Shown: positions 9,788 to 18,750, counted from the stretch's first letter. The stretch is 64,000 nucleotides of DNA from Pseudomonas protegens (GCF_013407925.2 NZ_CP060201.1:3658001-3722000), one strand, 5' to 3'. A program made the numbers and translations. Notes: generated by a model not told the origin, from the letters alone.

Positions 9788-10258
9788 TTAAAGCGAACCG
9801 ATGCGATTCAGTTCAGCTTTCAACTGTTCAGCGCTGATGGTCTTCAGTGGCAGCGCAAGAAATGCGCTCACGCGCTCGTGAATTTTGGCGAGTGTGGTTT
9901 CAAACGCTGCGGTGATCTCGGCTTCCGACCCGCTAGCGTCAGACGGGTCGGCCAGACCCCAATGCGCCTTCAAAGCTGGCCCAAAGAAGATTGGGCATGC
10001 CTCACCCGCTGCCCGGTCACAGACAGTGATCACGATGTCTGGAGGCGAACCTTCAAAAGCATCCGAAGCCTTGCTGCTCAAGCCCGCAGTGGAGATACCC
10101 GCCGCCTCCAGCGTTTGCAATGCCCGTTGATTCACCCGGCCACTGGGAAAGCTTCCTGAGCTGACGGCTTCTACACCCTCGGGCGCCAAGTGGTTGAAAA
10201 GCGCCTCGGACAGAATGCTGCGGCAGCTGTTGTGGGTGCACATGAACAAGACTTTCAT
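9788..10258 (-). CDS. arsC: Arsenate reductase, low-molecular-weight phosphatase type
   Basis: A 156-residue ArsC of the LMW protein tyrosine phosphatase fold. The P-loop CTHNSCR (Cys7 to Arg13) is at the N-terminus, followed by [14 protein letters not shown], which carries the resolving Cys, and then [12 protein letters not shown] with the acid Asp. This type is usually recycled by thioredoxin or glutaredoxin. It begins 16 bp after arsB. Confidence 0.93.
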   Translation of the reverse strand: MKVLFMCTHNSCRSILSEALFNHLAPEGVEAVSSGSFPSGRVNQRALQTLEAAGISTAGLSSKASDAFEGSPPDIVITVCDRAAGEACPIFFGPALKAHWGLADPSDASGSEAEITAAFETTLAKIHERVSAFLALPLKTISAEQLKAELNRIGSL

Positions 10259-10274
10259 CAGACGATTCCTTGAT

Positions 10275-11558
10275 TCAGAAACTGAGGCGCAGTGCCAGGG
10301 CGGACAATGTGGTGACGAGGATAGGCAAGGTCAGCACGATCCCGGTCTTGAAGTAGTAACCCCAGCTGATCGTTATGCTTTTCCGTGCGAGCACGTGCAG
10401 CCACAACAGAGTTGCCAAGCTCCCAATTGGGGTGATCTTCGGGCCCAAGTCGCAGCCGATGATGTTGGCGTAAATCATCGCTTGCTGGACTACACCATCG
10501 ACTTCGGCGGCATGAATGGATAAGGCGCCTACCAGAACGGTGGGCATGTTGTTCATGATCGAAGACAGCAACGCTGTTAGCAGTCCTGTACCTAGGGACG
10601 CGCCCCAAACGCCATAACCGGCGAACACGTTCAGGATCTGCGCGATGTGGTCGGTCAGGCCGGCGTTCTTCAGGCCATAAACAACCAGATACATACCCAA
10701 AGAAAAAATCACCACCTGCCATGGCGCCTCTTTGAGCACTTTGCTTGTGTTGATGGCGTGACCACGAGCCGCGATGACGTAAAGAATGAATGCACAGACC
10801 GCTGCAATGGCGCTGATTGGCACCCCCAATGGCTCAATGACAAAGAAGCCGATCAGGAGTAGTGCCAACACCCACCAGCCGGCTAAAAAAGTGGCCCGGT
10901 CGTGGATTGCCTCGTCCGGATTGTCCAGTTGGTTGAGGTCATAGGTCTTTGGTAAGTCTTTGCGGAAAAACCACAGCAGCATGGCTAATGTCGCCGCCAC
11001 GCTGACGATGTTTACCGGCACCATGATCGAAGCATATTCGTTGAAGCCGATATCGAAATAGTCGGCAGAAACGATGTTGACCAGGTTGGAAACCACCAGC
11101 GGTAAGCTCGCCGTATCGGCGATAAAACCGGCTGCCATAACGAATGCCAACGTAGCAGCAGGCGAAAAACGCAACGCCAGCAACATCGCGATCACAATGG
11201 GTGTGAGGATCAATGCTGCTCCGTCATTGGCGAACAGGGCCGACACCGCTGCGCCCAGCAGGACGATAAATGCGAACAGCTTGCGGGTGCTCCCGCCTCC
11301 CCACCGGGCCACATGCAGCGCAGCCCATTTGAAAAAGCCTGCCTCATCAAGCAGCAGACTAATGATGATGACCGCGATGAAAGTCCCAGTGGCATTCCAG
11401 ACGATGCGCCAAACCTCGGGTATGTCTGCGAGGGTAACGACGCCTGCCAGCAACGCCACGATGGCACCGAACATCGCACTCCAGCCCACCCCAAGCCCCT
11501 TGGGCTGCCAGATGACAAGGACGATGGTGGCGATAAAGATCAATACTGCAATCAGCAT
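10275..11558 (-). CDS. arsB: Arsenite efflux transporter ArsB
   Basis: A 427-residue inner-membrane arsenite/antimonite antiporter with about 12 helices. Family segments include [64 protein letters not shown] and [16 protein letters not shown]. It expels the arsenite produced by the ArsC enzymes. No ArsA ATPase gene is nearby, so it should run on the proton gradient alone. It starts 24 bp after arsR. Confidence 0.96.
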   Translation of the reverse strand: MLIAVLIFIATIVLVIWQPKGLGVGWSAMFGAIVALLAGVVTLADIPEVWRIVWNATGTFIAVIIISLLLDEAGFFKWAALHVARWGGGSTRKLFAFIVLLGAAVSALFANDGAALILTPIVIAMLLALRFSPAATLAFVMAAGFIADTASLPLVVSNLVNIVSADYFDIGFNEYASIMVPVNIVSVAATLAMLLWFFRKDLPKTYDLNQLDNPDEAIHDRATFLAGWWVLALLLIGFFVIEPLGVPISAIAAVCAFILYVIAARGHAINTSKVLKEAPWQVVIFSLGMYLVVYGLKNAGLTDHIAQILNVFAGYGVWGASLGTGLLTALLSSIMNNMPTVLVGALSIHAAEVDGVVQQAMIYANIIGCDLGPKITPIGSLATLLWLHVLARKSITISWGYYFKTGIVLTLPILVTTLSALALRLSF

Positions 11559-11582
11559 TTCATTAATCCGGTTGGGCGTGAA

Positions 11583-11939
11583 TCAGCTACACACGGCTTG
11601 GTTGATCGGACGGTCGTTCATGCCGCAGAGGCGCTTAGCCTCGGTTTCCAGCCATTGCTGATTGGCGTCTACCACTTCCTTCAAAACTGCAGTCACCCAC
11701 GTGGGCAAATCAGGATTCAGCCGGTAGTACACCCATTGGCCTTGGCGACGATCCAACAGCAAACCGGCAGAGCGCAGCAGCGCCAAATGGCGAGAAATCT
11801 TTGGCTGACTCAGGTCGAGTGCTGCCGTTAGCTCGCAAACACACAGCTCACCTTCACTCACGACAAGCAGCGAAATTTTTGCTCGGGTGTCATCCGCCAG
11901 GCACTTGAATAAGGTGGTGGGGTTCATGGGTTCTGTCAC
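11583..11939 (-). CDS. arsR: Arsenical repressor ArsR
   Basis: A 118-residue ArsR/SmtB winged-helix repressor. The metalloid-sensing Cys pair C33-V-C35 lies in GELCVCELTAALDLSQPKIS at the start of the recognition helix, as in E. coli-type ArsR; arsenite or antimonite binding releases it from DNA. Its ATG overlaps the stop of the upstream LMW-type arsC by 4 bp (ATGA), so it is translated as the second gene of the operon, not the first. The probable operator is upstream of that first gene, at 12381-12427. Confidence 0.95.
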   Translation of the reverse strand: MTEPMNPTTLFKCLADDTRAKISLLVVSEGELCVCELTAALDLSQPKISRHLALLRSAGLLLDRRQGQWVYYRLNPDLPTWVTAVLKEVVDANQQWLETEAKRLCGMNDRPINQAVCS

Positions 11940-12358
11940 AGATCCTCCAGGTGTTTGGTCTTGACCAAAACGAAGAGCTTGATGCGCTCGTGGATGTCGT
12001 GGAGCGTATGGCGAAATGCGCCAGGATCATCGCTGGTTACTGGGTCAGGAAAATCCCAGGCAATGACTTCACCTGCACTGGGCATTGGTAGGCACTCGCT
12101 TGCGGATTTATCACAAAGAGTAATTACGTAATCGAATCGATCAGCTTGAAACTCGCTGATGGACTTGCTGCGCAGGCCCGTTGCATCGACTCCAACTGCC
12201 TCCAATGCCTGAATCGTGCGCGGATCAACCTCAGACGGTTCGGAACCGGCGCTGAAGGCCTCGAAGCTCGGGTCAGTGTGCCGCAGTAAAGCCTCCGCAA
12301 GCAGGGAGCGGACTGAGTTGGCAACGCACACGAAAAGCACTTTGATAGCAGGGCTCAT
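11936..12358 (-). CDS. arsC: LMW phosphatase-type arsenate reductase, first gene of the operon
   Basis: A 140-residue LMW phosphatase fold protein with P-loop CVANSVR (Cys11 to Arg17), VITLCDKSASECLP, and WDFPDPVTSDDPGAFRH. It resembles the arsC at 9788-10258 but is clearly diverged from it. The ATG at 12358 (MSPAIKVLFVC) is right; a longer frame runs on through the operator region and is not credible. Being promoter-proximal and translationally coupled to arsR is unusual. It may be a true arsenate reductase or a related phosphatase; the context favours the former. Confidence 0.87.
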   Translation of the reverse strand: MSPAIKVLFVCVANSVRSLLAEALLRHTDPSFEAFSAGSEPSEVDPRTIQALEAVGVDATGLRSKSISEFQADRFDYVITLCDKSASECLPMPSAGEVIAWDFPDPVTSDDPGAFRHTLHDIHERIKLFVLVKTKHLEDL

Positions 12359-12380
12359 GGTTGAACTCGATGCATATGGA

Positions 12381-12427
12381 AAATCGAATATACGATTTTT
12401 CGAATATTCGGTAAAGCGAATATGATG
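12381..12427 (-). promoter_or_regulatory. ars operon promoter with palindromic ArsR-type operator
   Basis: On the minus strand a -35 TTTACC (12415-12410) and -10 TATATT (12392-12387) are spaced by 17 bp, pointing at the ars operon. The perfect palindrome CGAATATTCG (12401-12410) lies in the spacer, and AAATCG...CGATTT (12381-12398) surrounds the -10. A further CGAATAT follows at 12417. Binding here would block RNA polymerase, as expected of ArsR. Confidence 0.65.
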
Positions 12428-12487
12428 ACTGCTGCTTCGGCTTGAGCGGTGACGGCCCATACAAAGCGGCACAAAGGAGATAAAGGG

Positions 12488-12976
12488 ATGAGCAAGGAGA
12501 TGAGGATCCAGGCAAAGGAAATAGCCGGAGGACAGTGGCAGCGCTTTCGCGATGCGCTGAAATCTGCTGACCTTCCAGCAGACGATATTGATCTTCCAGG
12601 CCGAACCTTTTTTGAGTTCACCATGGACGGAAAGAGTGTCGGATGGGGTGGGTTTGAAACATATGGAGCAGATGGATTGCTGCGCTCCATGGTCGTAGAG
12701 CCGGCATACAGATCGAAAGGGGTCGGTGTCGCGGTGCTTCGGGTCATTGAAGCGATAGCCGTCGAGCAGGGAATCGCTCGATTTCATTTGCTGACAACAA
12801 CTGCGTCAGGCTTTTTTGAGCAGCAGGGCTATGCAGTAAATCAACGAGGTTCTGCGCCGCCTCTGGTTTCTCAGACAGAGCAGTTCAGAGGGCTTTGCCC
12901 TGGCTCGGCTTGCTATATGTGTAAGGATTTACATTCGAACGGGCTGACAACGCTGTCTGAAGAACCGCTGGCTTGA
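12488..12976 (+). CDS. arsN2: ArsN2-type GNAT acetyltransferase
   Basis: A 162-residue GNAT protein with the acetyl-CoA-binding pattern LRSMVVEPAYRSKGVGVAVL and a C-terminal LLTTTASGFFEQQGYAVNQR, typical of the short acetyltransferases called ArsN2 in arsenic clusters. The ATG at 12488 follows AAAGGAG (12473-12479) at normal spacing. It is divergent from the ars operon and separated from it only by the ArsR-type operator region, so it may share regulation. No biochemical role is established for this group as far as I know. Confidence 0.78.
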   Translation: MSKEMRIQAKEIAGGQWQRFRDALKSADLPADDIDLPGRTFFEFTMDGKSVGWGGFETYGADGLLRSMVVEPAYRSKGVGVAVLRVIEAIAVEQGIARFHLLTTTASGFFEQQGYAVNQRGSAPPLVSQTEQFRGLCPGSACYMCKDLHSNGLTTLSEEPLA

Positions 12977-13012
12977 TAATCAAGCACAGCGGATTCCGGG
13001 GGGGAAAGGAAA

Positions 13013-13414
13013 TCATCGCAAATACCCTCGCCCTTTCACCAAAAGCAGGGTACGAACCCACAGCCTCTTCCATGCAGGCGTATCGTAGGCAAATCCGAGG
13101 CAGGGCCTAGTTTGAGTAACAGTTCTTGCGAATGCACCGATGGGAGTGTCGCGCCGAATGTAGCCAATTTCGAAGAAGTCGCTGCGCTTCTCAAGATTGC
13201 TGCCGCCACGGGTGTACACATGACTGTCTTGAAAATCGTGCAGCTCCTGCTCCATAGGAATTGAGGAAAACTTGAAGTTTGGATCGATAAATCCGTAATC
13301 CGCGAGATAGATCGGGTGATCACTATGACTCACAACATGAATCATCGTTTCTCTGATGATCTCAGGGCGTACCGTTCCTGTGCCGACAGAGTAATGGTCG
13401 CGCTTACCACGCAT
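13013..13414 (-). CDS. Hypothetical protein
   Basis: A 133-residue soluble protein rich in aromatic and charged residues (SHSDHPIYLADYGFIDPNF, SDFFEIGYIRRDTP), which reads like a real protein and not a shadow frame. No family is recognised. It is convergent with arsN2. The next genes change character towards defence functions, so it may mark the seam between the arsenic and defence parts of the island. Confidence 0.5.
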   Translation of the reverse strand: MRGKRDHYSVGTGTVRPEIIRETMIHVVSHSDHPIYLADYGFIDPNFKFSSIPMEQELHDFQDSHVYTRGGSNLEKRSDFFEIGYIRRDTPIGAFARTVTQTRPCLGFAYDTPAWKRLWVRTLLLVKGRGYLR

Positions 13415-13644
13415 TTGCAGTCAGAGGCTCCAGACGCCGGTGCAAGCCGCAACCACGGCGCCAACTAGCGTGATCTGCTTCGTCAAAGATTCGACGTCCA
13501 TGTTCCCCCTAGCGCGTTTTAGATGGTGACGTGGGTTCGGTTCCGCTGTCCTTCCAGTAACGCTTAGATTACTGCTAACGGCGCGAGATCAGCATGGGAG
13601 TTGCGTGCTTCATAGAATGCCGAATGGATGCTAGGAGGTTGCAT

Positions 13645-13941
13645 CTATTTTGCAGTGGCACTGTGCTCGCCCGGCGGCCTTGCATCTAGCACATACATCG
13701 GATCTGTTTGAGCTCCAGGCAGAATGGATGCCCAAGCTTCGTATGCTTGCTTGTGGCGGATTAAAGCTTCGTCCCAACCGCTCCCCGTCACTTCGCGAGA
13801 GACAACGAGCATCATTAGATGATTAGTGGTTGCATCTAAATCGATCAGGAGGTGATGAGCGTTAAATCGAAAATCATCGGTAGAAGGCATGACGTCACAC
13901 GTTAATTGTGGGAGTGGTAAGGGAGCACGGGCACTTTCCAT
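13645..13941 (-). CDS. Hypothetical protein
   Basis: A 98-residue protein with LLIDLDATTNHLMMLVVSREVTG and a short helical segment (DEALIRHKQAYEAWASIL). No signal peptide, membrane segment or known motif is seen, and the ribosome-binding site is weak. It has normal-looking composition but could be a remnant. The 230 bp between it and the preceding gene show nothing I can name. Confidence 0.42.
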   Translation of the reverse strand: MESARAPLPLPQLTCDVMPSTDDFRFNAHHLLIDLDATTNHLMMLVVSREVTGSGWDEALIRHKQAYEAWASILPGAQTDPMYVLDARPPGEHSATAK

Positions 13942-14122
13942 GTGACATCACTCTGACACTGCACAGTACCATCAGTGCGCCCTTCCAGACGACCGGTTGA
14001 TGACGTTGAAGCCCACCTAGCCAATCTGAGTCGCGATGGGGGAGTGCTTGATGGTTTACCTGTTGATGGCTTTTAGCCTCGATGCCAGCTAGATTTGGAG
14101 CTTTCTACGATCAAGGAAGGAT

Positions 14123-14491
14123 ATGAAAAAGCTCATCGCAGTAATGGGAATCTGTGTCGCACTTGGCGGTTGCGCTACGTCCCACTACACCGCAGGACGA
14201 GACTTTCCGTCGGCCAGTGTAGCGAGTATCACCAAAGGCAAAACCACGACTGCTGAGTTGAAGTCGCTATTTGGTGAGCCCTACGCTAAGAGCGCAGTCA
14301 GCGAGACCGACGAGAAGTGGATCTATACCTACACCAATGGCTCAGCCCATGCCCAGAGCTACGTGGTCACCATGAAGGTGACGACTACGGGCACTCAGAA
14401 AACGCTTGACGTTTTGATCCGTAATGACGTGGTCATCAACTACACGTTCAGCGAAGGCCCCGCTCCAGGCAGTACAACTGCGACGAACTAA
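14123..14491 (+). CDS. Small lipoprotein, BamE/SmpA-like fold
   Basis: A 122-residue secreted lipoprotein. The signal peptide ends in the lipobox LGGC (Cys17), and the mature part has KGKTTTAELKSLFGEPY, a pattern shared by BamE/SmpA-like small outer-membrane lipoproteins, followed by a beta-rich WIYTYTNGSAHAQSY region. AAGGAAGG precedes the ATG. Such proteins are common on Pseudomonas genomic islands and phages. It is unlikely to be the essential BamE itself. Confidence 0.72.
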   Translation: MKKLIAVMGICVALGGCATSHYTAGRDFPSASVASITKGKTTTAELKSLFGEPYAKSAVSETDEKWIYTYTNGSAHAQSYVVTMKVTTTGTQKTLDVLIRNDVVINYTFSEGPAPGSTTATN

Positions 14492-14552
14492 GTTCGCCAC
14501 CTTGCCATTGGGCGACCCCCTGCGCTCAGCACGTTGTTGATGGAGCAAGCTC

Positions 14553-15725
14553 ATGGACAGAACCTATGCCTTCGTGGATGAGTCCGGGAATTCCGACCTT
14601 GATACGTCAAAGGGAGGAAGCTCGGACTTCTTCATCGTGTGCTCCATTCTGGTGGCAGAGAAAGACCTGGAAGCTGCTTATGCCCAAGCTGAAGCACTCC
14701 GCATGCGCCATTTTCAAACGGGCGAGATCAAATCCAGCAATCTGAAGCCCAAGGATTCAGATCGTCGCGCCCGGATCCTAAACGAGCTAGCCGAGCTGCC
14801 ATTCAAGCTCTATTTCACCGTCCTTGATAAGTCCCGAATTCACAAAGACGGTGGCCTCCGTATCAAGACCTCGTTCATAAAATACGTGAACGGGTTGCTC
14901 TATGAACGTTTGTTCCGCGCATACCCTGACCTCCAGATGATCGTAGACGAGCATGGTGGCCAGGAATTTCAGGAGAGTCTCAAAAGCTACGTTGCAGAAC
15001 GATTCGTGGACGACCTATTTGGCGATAAGGATGCGTTCCAGACGATGGCCAGTAAGGACAACGTTTTGGTTCAGGTTGCAGATTTTTTTGCTGGCTCAGT
15101 CGCTCAGATCTACGAAGAGAAAGCATCGGAAGAAGCAGTTCTTGCCTACAAGAAAATCCTTCGCAGCCTGACTCTTGGAATGCTTGAGTGGCCATCCAAA
15201 TACCAGCCTCTACTGCCGCCCCCGACGGATGAATCTGGGTATGCAGACTACCAGGTACACCAAGAAGCTGTCCGCCAGGCAAACCTTTTTAGCGAACGCG
15301 TTGATGAGCACCCTGATGAGGATGAGCGCCTGCAGCTAAGCATCTTGCGGTTCTTGAGATTCCAAAGCGAATTCGTCACCAAAGACTACGTGCCAACCGC
15401 AGAAATAGTCGCCCACCTAAAAGATAGCGGCTTCGGTGACGTCAACGACCAGAGAATCCGCTCCAGCGGCATTGCCAAGCTGCGCGATTCCGACGTGATC
15501 ATTACAAGTGCGGCGAAGGGCTACAAAATTCCCCAGACGCGTGCGGACATCAATGAGTTTCTTGAAAAAGCGTCAGGCATTGTTGTTCCACTACTGGAGC
15601 GCGTCAAAAAGGCTCGAGAGGTGTATAGGCTGAGTAGTCGAGGAAAATATGACATCGTGACTGCAGCCAACCTGACTGAGCTTGCCAAGCTGCTCACTGC
15701 GCTCGAGGCGTTTGCAGATGACTGA
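14553..15725 (+). CDS. DUF3800 domain protein
   Basis: A 390-residue protein whose first ~200 residues match DUF3800: an N-terminal AFVDESGNSDLD acidic motif, then IVCSILVAEKDL, and a later IVDEHGG plus DNVLVQVADFFAGSVAQ. The domain is predicted to have an RNase H-like fold with Asp/Glu metal ligands and is common on mobile elements. The last ~170 residues contain a winged-helix-like region (IVAHLKDSGFGDVNDQRIRSSGIAKLRDSDVI). The downstream nuclease-like gene overlaps its end by 8 bp, so the two form a unit. Confidence 0.78.
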   Translation: MDRTYAFVDESGNSDLDTSKGGSSDFFIVCSILVAEKDLEAAYAQAEALRMRHFQTGEIKSSNLKPKDSDRRARILNELAELPFKLYFTVLDKSRIHKDGGLRIKTSFIKYVNGLLYERLFRAYPDLQMIVDEHGGQEFQESLKSYVAERFVDDLFGDKDAFQTMASKDNVLVQVADFFAGSVAQIYEEKASEEAVLAYKKILRSLTLGMLEWPSKYQPLLPPPTDESGYADYQVHQEAVRQANLFSERVDEHPDEDERLQLSILRFLRFQSEFVTKDYVPTAEIVAHLKDSGFGDVNDQRIRSSGIAKLRDSDVIITSAAKGYKIPQTRADINEFLEKASGIVVPLLERVKKAREVYRLSSRGKYDIVTAANLTELAKLLTALEAFADD

Positions 15726-16254
15726 ACTCAGTCATGGCAACGTACCTCAGCAGGCTGCATTGATCCAGGATGAAATCCTAGAGATCTTGAAAGAGGCCAA
15801 GGTGCTCGCGCGTAGATTCTATCGCCTGACCGGCAAGCCGCTGGGCGTGACAGGCGAGATCGCAGAGTACGAAGCTGCTACTAGACTCGGCCTGTTACTA
15901 CATCCTGCAAGGCAGGCAGGTTACGACGTTACAGAGAAGCTGGAAGATGGCGTCGCGAGAATCCAGATCAAGGGGCGATGTATCCTGAACCCGCAAAAGA
16001 TTACGGGCCGAATGGGTGCAATTGATCTACGACAACCCTTCGATACAGTGCTCTTGGTGCTGCTTGATTCTGAGTTCAACGCATTTGCAATGTACGAAGC
16101 GAGTCGTGCCAAGGTAGAGGCGGCACTGACCCTACCTGGCTCGAAAGCCAGAAATGAACGGGGAGCGCTGGGGATTAGGCAATTCATGTCGATAGCTACC
16201 TTACGCTGGTCTCGCCATGAGGCCAGCGAATCAGAGAATCTACTTCCCTCCTAG
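15718..16254 (+). CDS. PD-(D/E)XK-like nuclease, partner of DUF3800 protein
   Basis: A 178-residue protein with a plausible PD-(D/E)XK core: Glu47 in the helix GVTGEIAEYEAATRLG, Asp77 in KLEDG, and Q83-I-K85 in ARIQIKGR. The Gln replacing the usual Glu is seen in several families of this fold. The ATG at 15718 overlaps the DUF3800 stop (ATGACTGA), indicating translational coupling. I cannot name the family. A DNA-targeting partner role is inference. Confidence 0.6.
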   Translation: MTELSHGNVPQQAALIQDEILEILKEAKVLARRFYRLTGKPLGVTGEIAEYEAATRLGLLLHPARQAGYDVTEKLEDGVARIQIKGRCILNPQKITGRMGAIDLRQPFDTVLLVLLDSEFNAFAMYEASRAKVEAALTLPGSKARNERGALGIRQFMSIATLRWSRHEASESENLLPS

Positions 16255-16562
16255 AATCGAGCGCTATTGGTACGTCGTTCTGAGATACATATTTAATGTC
16301 CCCAATAAGGCACATTAGCCATCATTCTTGGGCTTAATGGCCCTACTTGGGTACATTACGCTGAGCAAAAGAATGCAGCGACCAATGACAATTGCTGCTG
16401 CACGGGCACGAAAGCGTCATTTGATATCGCGCCCTAGATCAGAGATTTGACGCTGAATGCTCCACGCTAACTGATGGTCTGGGCGATTGAAGCCCTGAAA
16501 TGCGAGAACTAGACCTCAACACATACCGCACATACGGCACCTTTCAGGATGAATTCTGTTAA
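16255..16562. other. Gap between DUF3800 module and retron
   Basis: About 308 bp between the convergent nuclease-like gene and the retron reverse transcriptase. I see no gene, no clear terminator and no repeat. Confidence 0.5.
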
Positions 16563-18359
16563 CTAAGGCTTAGCTGGCTTCGGCGGCAAATTTTGCTCAA
16601 TCACGGACTTTTCTACGTGATACCCCTCAATCACCTCACTTATCGATCTAAGAATAGGCGCAAACCTTTTAAATTCAATGTTAGGGCGGTCAGCCTTCAC
16701 GATTCTTTGTGCGAAAGTGTTTTTGTTATACGTATTCTTCGAAGGGGATTTGCTCAAAATCTCAAAGGTTTTGTTATCCCAAACGGCTTTCAGTACGTTA
16801 GCTGGAAAAAAATCCTCCATCATTGTTGGTTGGCCATCTTTTCTCAATGGGGTCAGAACCACAGATAGGTTTTGAGCAATATAGTAAGTGGTTTTAGTCT
16901 TGTCTAAGATTGCCCCCTTCCCATTAGGGATAGAGTAACGATTCCCGGTGACATCTTTGATCGCTTTGAATATTGGATCGGAACCGCTGTCATTATCTAC
17001 AACTATAATGGTTGGATTCAAAGGAGGGTGCGCTTTGTATTTGCCACAGTTTTTTGCATACGTACGGATAAATGCAGCGAGGTCAGCCGAGCCTCCATTC
17101 AGGTCTAGCACCCTATGGGTCAGCTCCGAATAGTTAATGAAACGGACTTTTAAAGCTGGCTTCCCATCTTTGTTAAGTTTGCAAAGTTGCGGAAATTTAT
17201 CAATCAGAGACTTCATGGCGCATGTAAGATAGATGTTGTCTGTTTTACCTTCGCACATAATCGTCGGTAGAGGCGAGGCGTAGAAGTTTTTGTAAAACAA
17301 AAAGTCGCCATGAATCATTTCAAGACTGGTCTTTTTAAATGATTCTATTTTTATGCTGCTATTTTCAACAATTTTCTTACGATTAAAATTATTAACCATG
17401 TATATAAAGCTAAACAACCCATCAAGCGATGCTAGTTGGGTATAGTCTTTAACTTCCAGTGCTTTCGCTTTCTCAGCTCCTGTCGCTTCGCCCTTGATTA
17501 AATAATGGCCTTTGTTAAATAGGTGGAAAGCCATGGCTCTAGCAGTTCGTCGAACCTCCGCAGGAGTATTCGTTATCTGGTTCACGACAAGGCCCGTCAC
17601 CGATTGCCTATTGGTTCTGTACTGCATGCGAGTTTTGTCGTGATTTAGCTCAAATCCGCTTTTTTGTATTACTTTTGTAAGCGCTGGGCCTGCCGCCCAA
17701 GAATTATCGTTCTCGTCAGATAAGGCAATCTCTTTAGGAAACGTCTTCTTGTTGGTTGAGAACGTCAAGTCATCCGCATAGCGAGAGTATGAACAACCAT
17801 TTCTCTTGGCTAACTGGACGAGCCTTAAATCTAAAAGGTGACCAATGAGATTAGAGACGACTGGTGAGGTAGGGCTACCTTGGGGAAGTTTGTTGTCATG
17901 GCACATGATCTGTGCCATGACAGTTGCCACATTAGGGTTGAGCTTGAAATCATTGTTGCTGATTAAGTAGCCGCGAACTCTGCCCATATGAATAGAGTCG
18001 AAAAAACCCTTAAGATCTACGTTAAATACGTATCTTCTTTTTTTATGAGTTTCCGCATTTGTAATAATGGAGTGACCTTGTTTAAAACCGTGAGAAATTG
18101 CCCCGCGAGCTAGACTTGAATTCTCGATGGTGGCTAAGCATTCATCCAAGAGAATTTTTACTCGGCGCTGAAGGGCTTTTAACTCATCACAAGGCGCACA
18201 GATTTGGCGTGTTGAACCATTGCTTTTAGGGATTGAGAACTGTGTGTATTTCGCAGGTCTCTTGTACACTAGGTAGGATAAAGCACTTGGAGTGTAGTTA
18301 AGGATGGCAGCCAGGTCATGAAGAGAGGTGGCTTTCCGAAGCTGATGTAATTCCGACAT
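16563..18359 (-). CDS. Retron reverse transcriptase fused to TOPRIM-like domain
   Basis: A 598-residue protein. Residues ~1-310 form a retron-type reverse transcriptase: catalytic Asp115 in FNVDLKGFFDSI, LPQGSPTSP (158-166), YADD (194-197), and the retron-specific VTG (254-256). Residues ~360-600 look like a TOPRIM domain, with Glu370 in TIMCEGKTD and the D-N-D of IIVVDNDSGSD (455-457). The same layout and near-equal length occur in the Ec67 retron. A matching msr-msd RNA lies 23 bp upstream. Retrons defend against phage by RT-msDNA sensing that releases a toxic effector; here the effector is probably the fused TOPRIM domain. The gene is markedly AT-rich for Pseudomonas. Confidence 0.9.
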   Translation of the reverse strand: MSELHQLRKATSLHDLAAILNYTPSALSYLVYKRPAKYTQFSIPKSNGSTRQICAPCDELKALQRRVKILLDECLATIENSSLARGAISHGFKQGHSIITNAETHKKRRYVFNVDLKGFFDSIHMGRVRGYLISNNDFKLNPNVATVMAQIMCHDNKLPQGSPTSPVVSNLIGHLLDLRLVQLAKRNGCSYSRYADDLTFSTNKKTFPKEIALSDENDNSWAAGPALTKVIQKSGFELNHDKTRMQYRTNRQSVTGLVVNQITNTPAEVRRTARAMAFHLFNKGHYLIKGEATGAEKAKALEVKDYTQLASLDGLFSFIYMVNNFNRKKIVENSSIKIESFKKTSLEMIHGDFLFYKNFYASPLPTIMCEGKTDNIYLTCAMKSLIDKFPQLCKLNKDGKPALKVRFINYSELTHRVLDLNGGSADLAAFIRTYAKNCGKYKAHPPLNPTIIVVDNDSGSDPIFKAIKDVTGNRYSIPNGKGAILDKTKTTYYIAQNLSVVLTPLRKDGQPTMMEDFFPANVLKAVWDNKTFEILSKSPSKNTYNKNTFAQRIVKADRPNIEFKRFAPILRSISEVIEGYHVEKSVIEQNLPPKPAKP

Positions 18360-18381
18360 GCAGCATCCTTGTTTGAGAGCG

Positions 18382-18514
18382 GAAGCTTACAGGCACTCAT
18401 ATGCGTCCCGGCAGGGTATTCCGAAGCGCCAAGTTGTGAGTCGCGTAGAAGCAATCTCCGACACGATGGTTTCAAATGCCGCGAAACGCGGCAAAAAATC
18501 TGCCTGTAAGCTTC
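18382..18514 (-). ncRNA. Retron msr-msd RNA with a1/a2 repeats
   Basis: A 14-bp perfect inverted repeat (18382-18395 with 18501-18514) brackets 133 bp just upstream of the reverse transcriptase, as retron a1/a2 repeats do. Inside, on the minus strand, a 7-bp stem closes a TTT loop (18477-18493), like the msr hairpins bound by retron RTs. A second nested hairpin (ACTCA 18395-18399 with TGAGT 18437-18441, enclosing 18403-18411 with 18421-18429) is the likely msd. The priming G should lie just after a1, near 18500. A promoter (-35 TTGACA at 18552-18547, 18-bp spacer, -10 AATACT at 18528-18523) would start transcription at about 18516, right at a1. Confidence 0.85.
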
Positions 18515-18625
18515 ACAGTAAAAGTATTGTGCTGCCATATTGCCATTGTCAATAGCTACCTGCCTTACCAGCGGTGCACATCCGTCCGGCATAAATTGAC
18601 TGGTTGAGTCTTGGAAAGGATAGCT

Positions 18626-18750
18626 ACGCAAGCGAAGCGCGCCGGCCCACGACGGGCCAAAGGCTTGAGGATGAAAGCCCGGAGGGCCAAAACCTGGCTC
18701 AGTCAGGGTTTGGTTCACGCCAGCCGCCCCCCAAAGGGGGCAAGCCCAAA
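18626..18750 (+). repeat. Four-hairpin dispersed element, copy 1
   Basis: About 125 bp closely matching a second copy at 25402-25524. Four successive hairpins (18644-18658; GCCC/GGGC; CCTG/CAGG; CCCCC/GGGGG) are joined by conserved linkers such as CCAAAGGCT, CCAAAAC, GTTTGGTTCACG and GCAAGCCCAAA. Loops vary between copies, and hairpin 3 has changed sequence on both arms while staying paired. That suggests a structured RNA or a mobile hairpin element. Frames through it are not credible genes. Confidence 0.75.
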
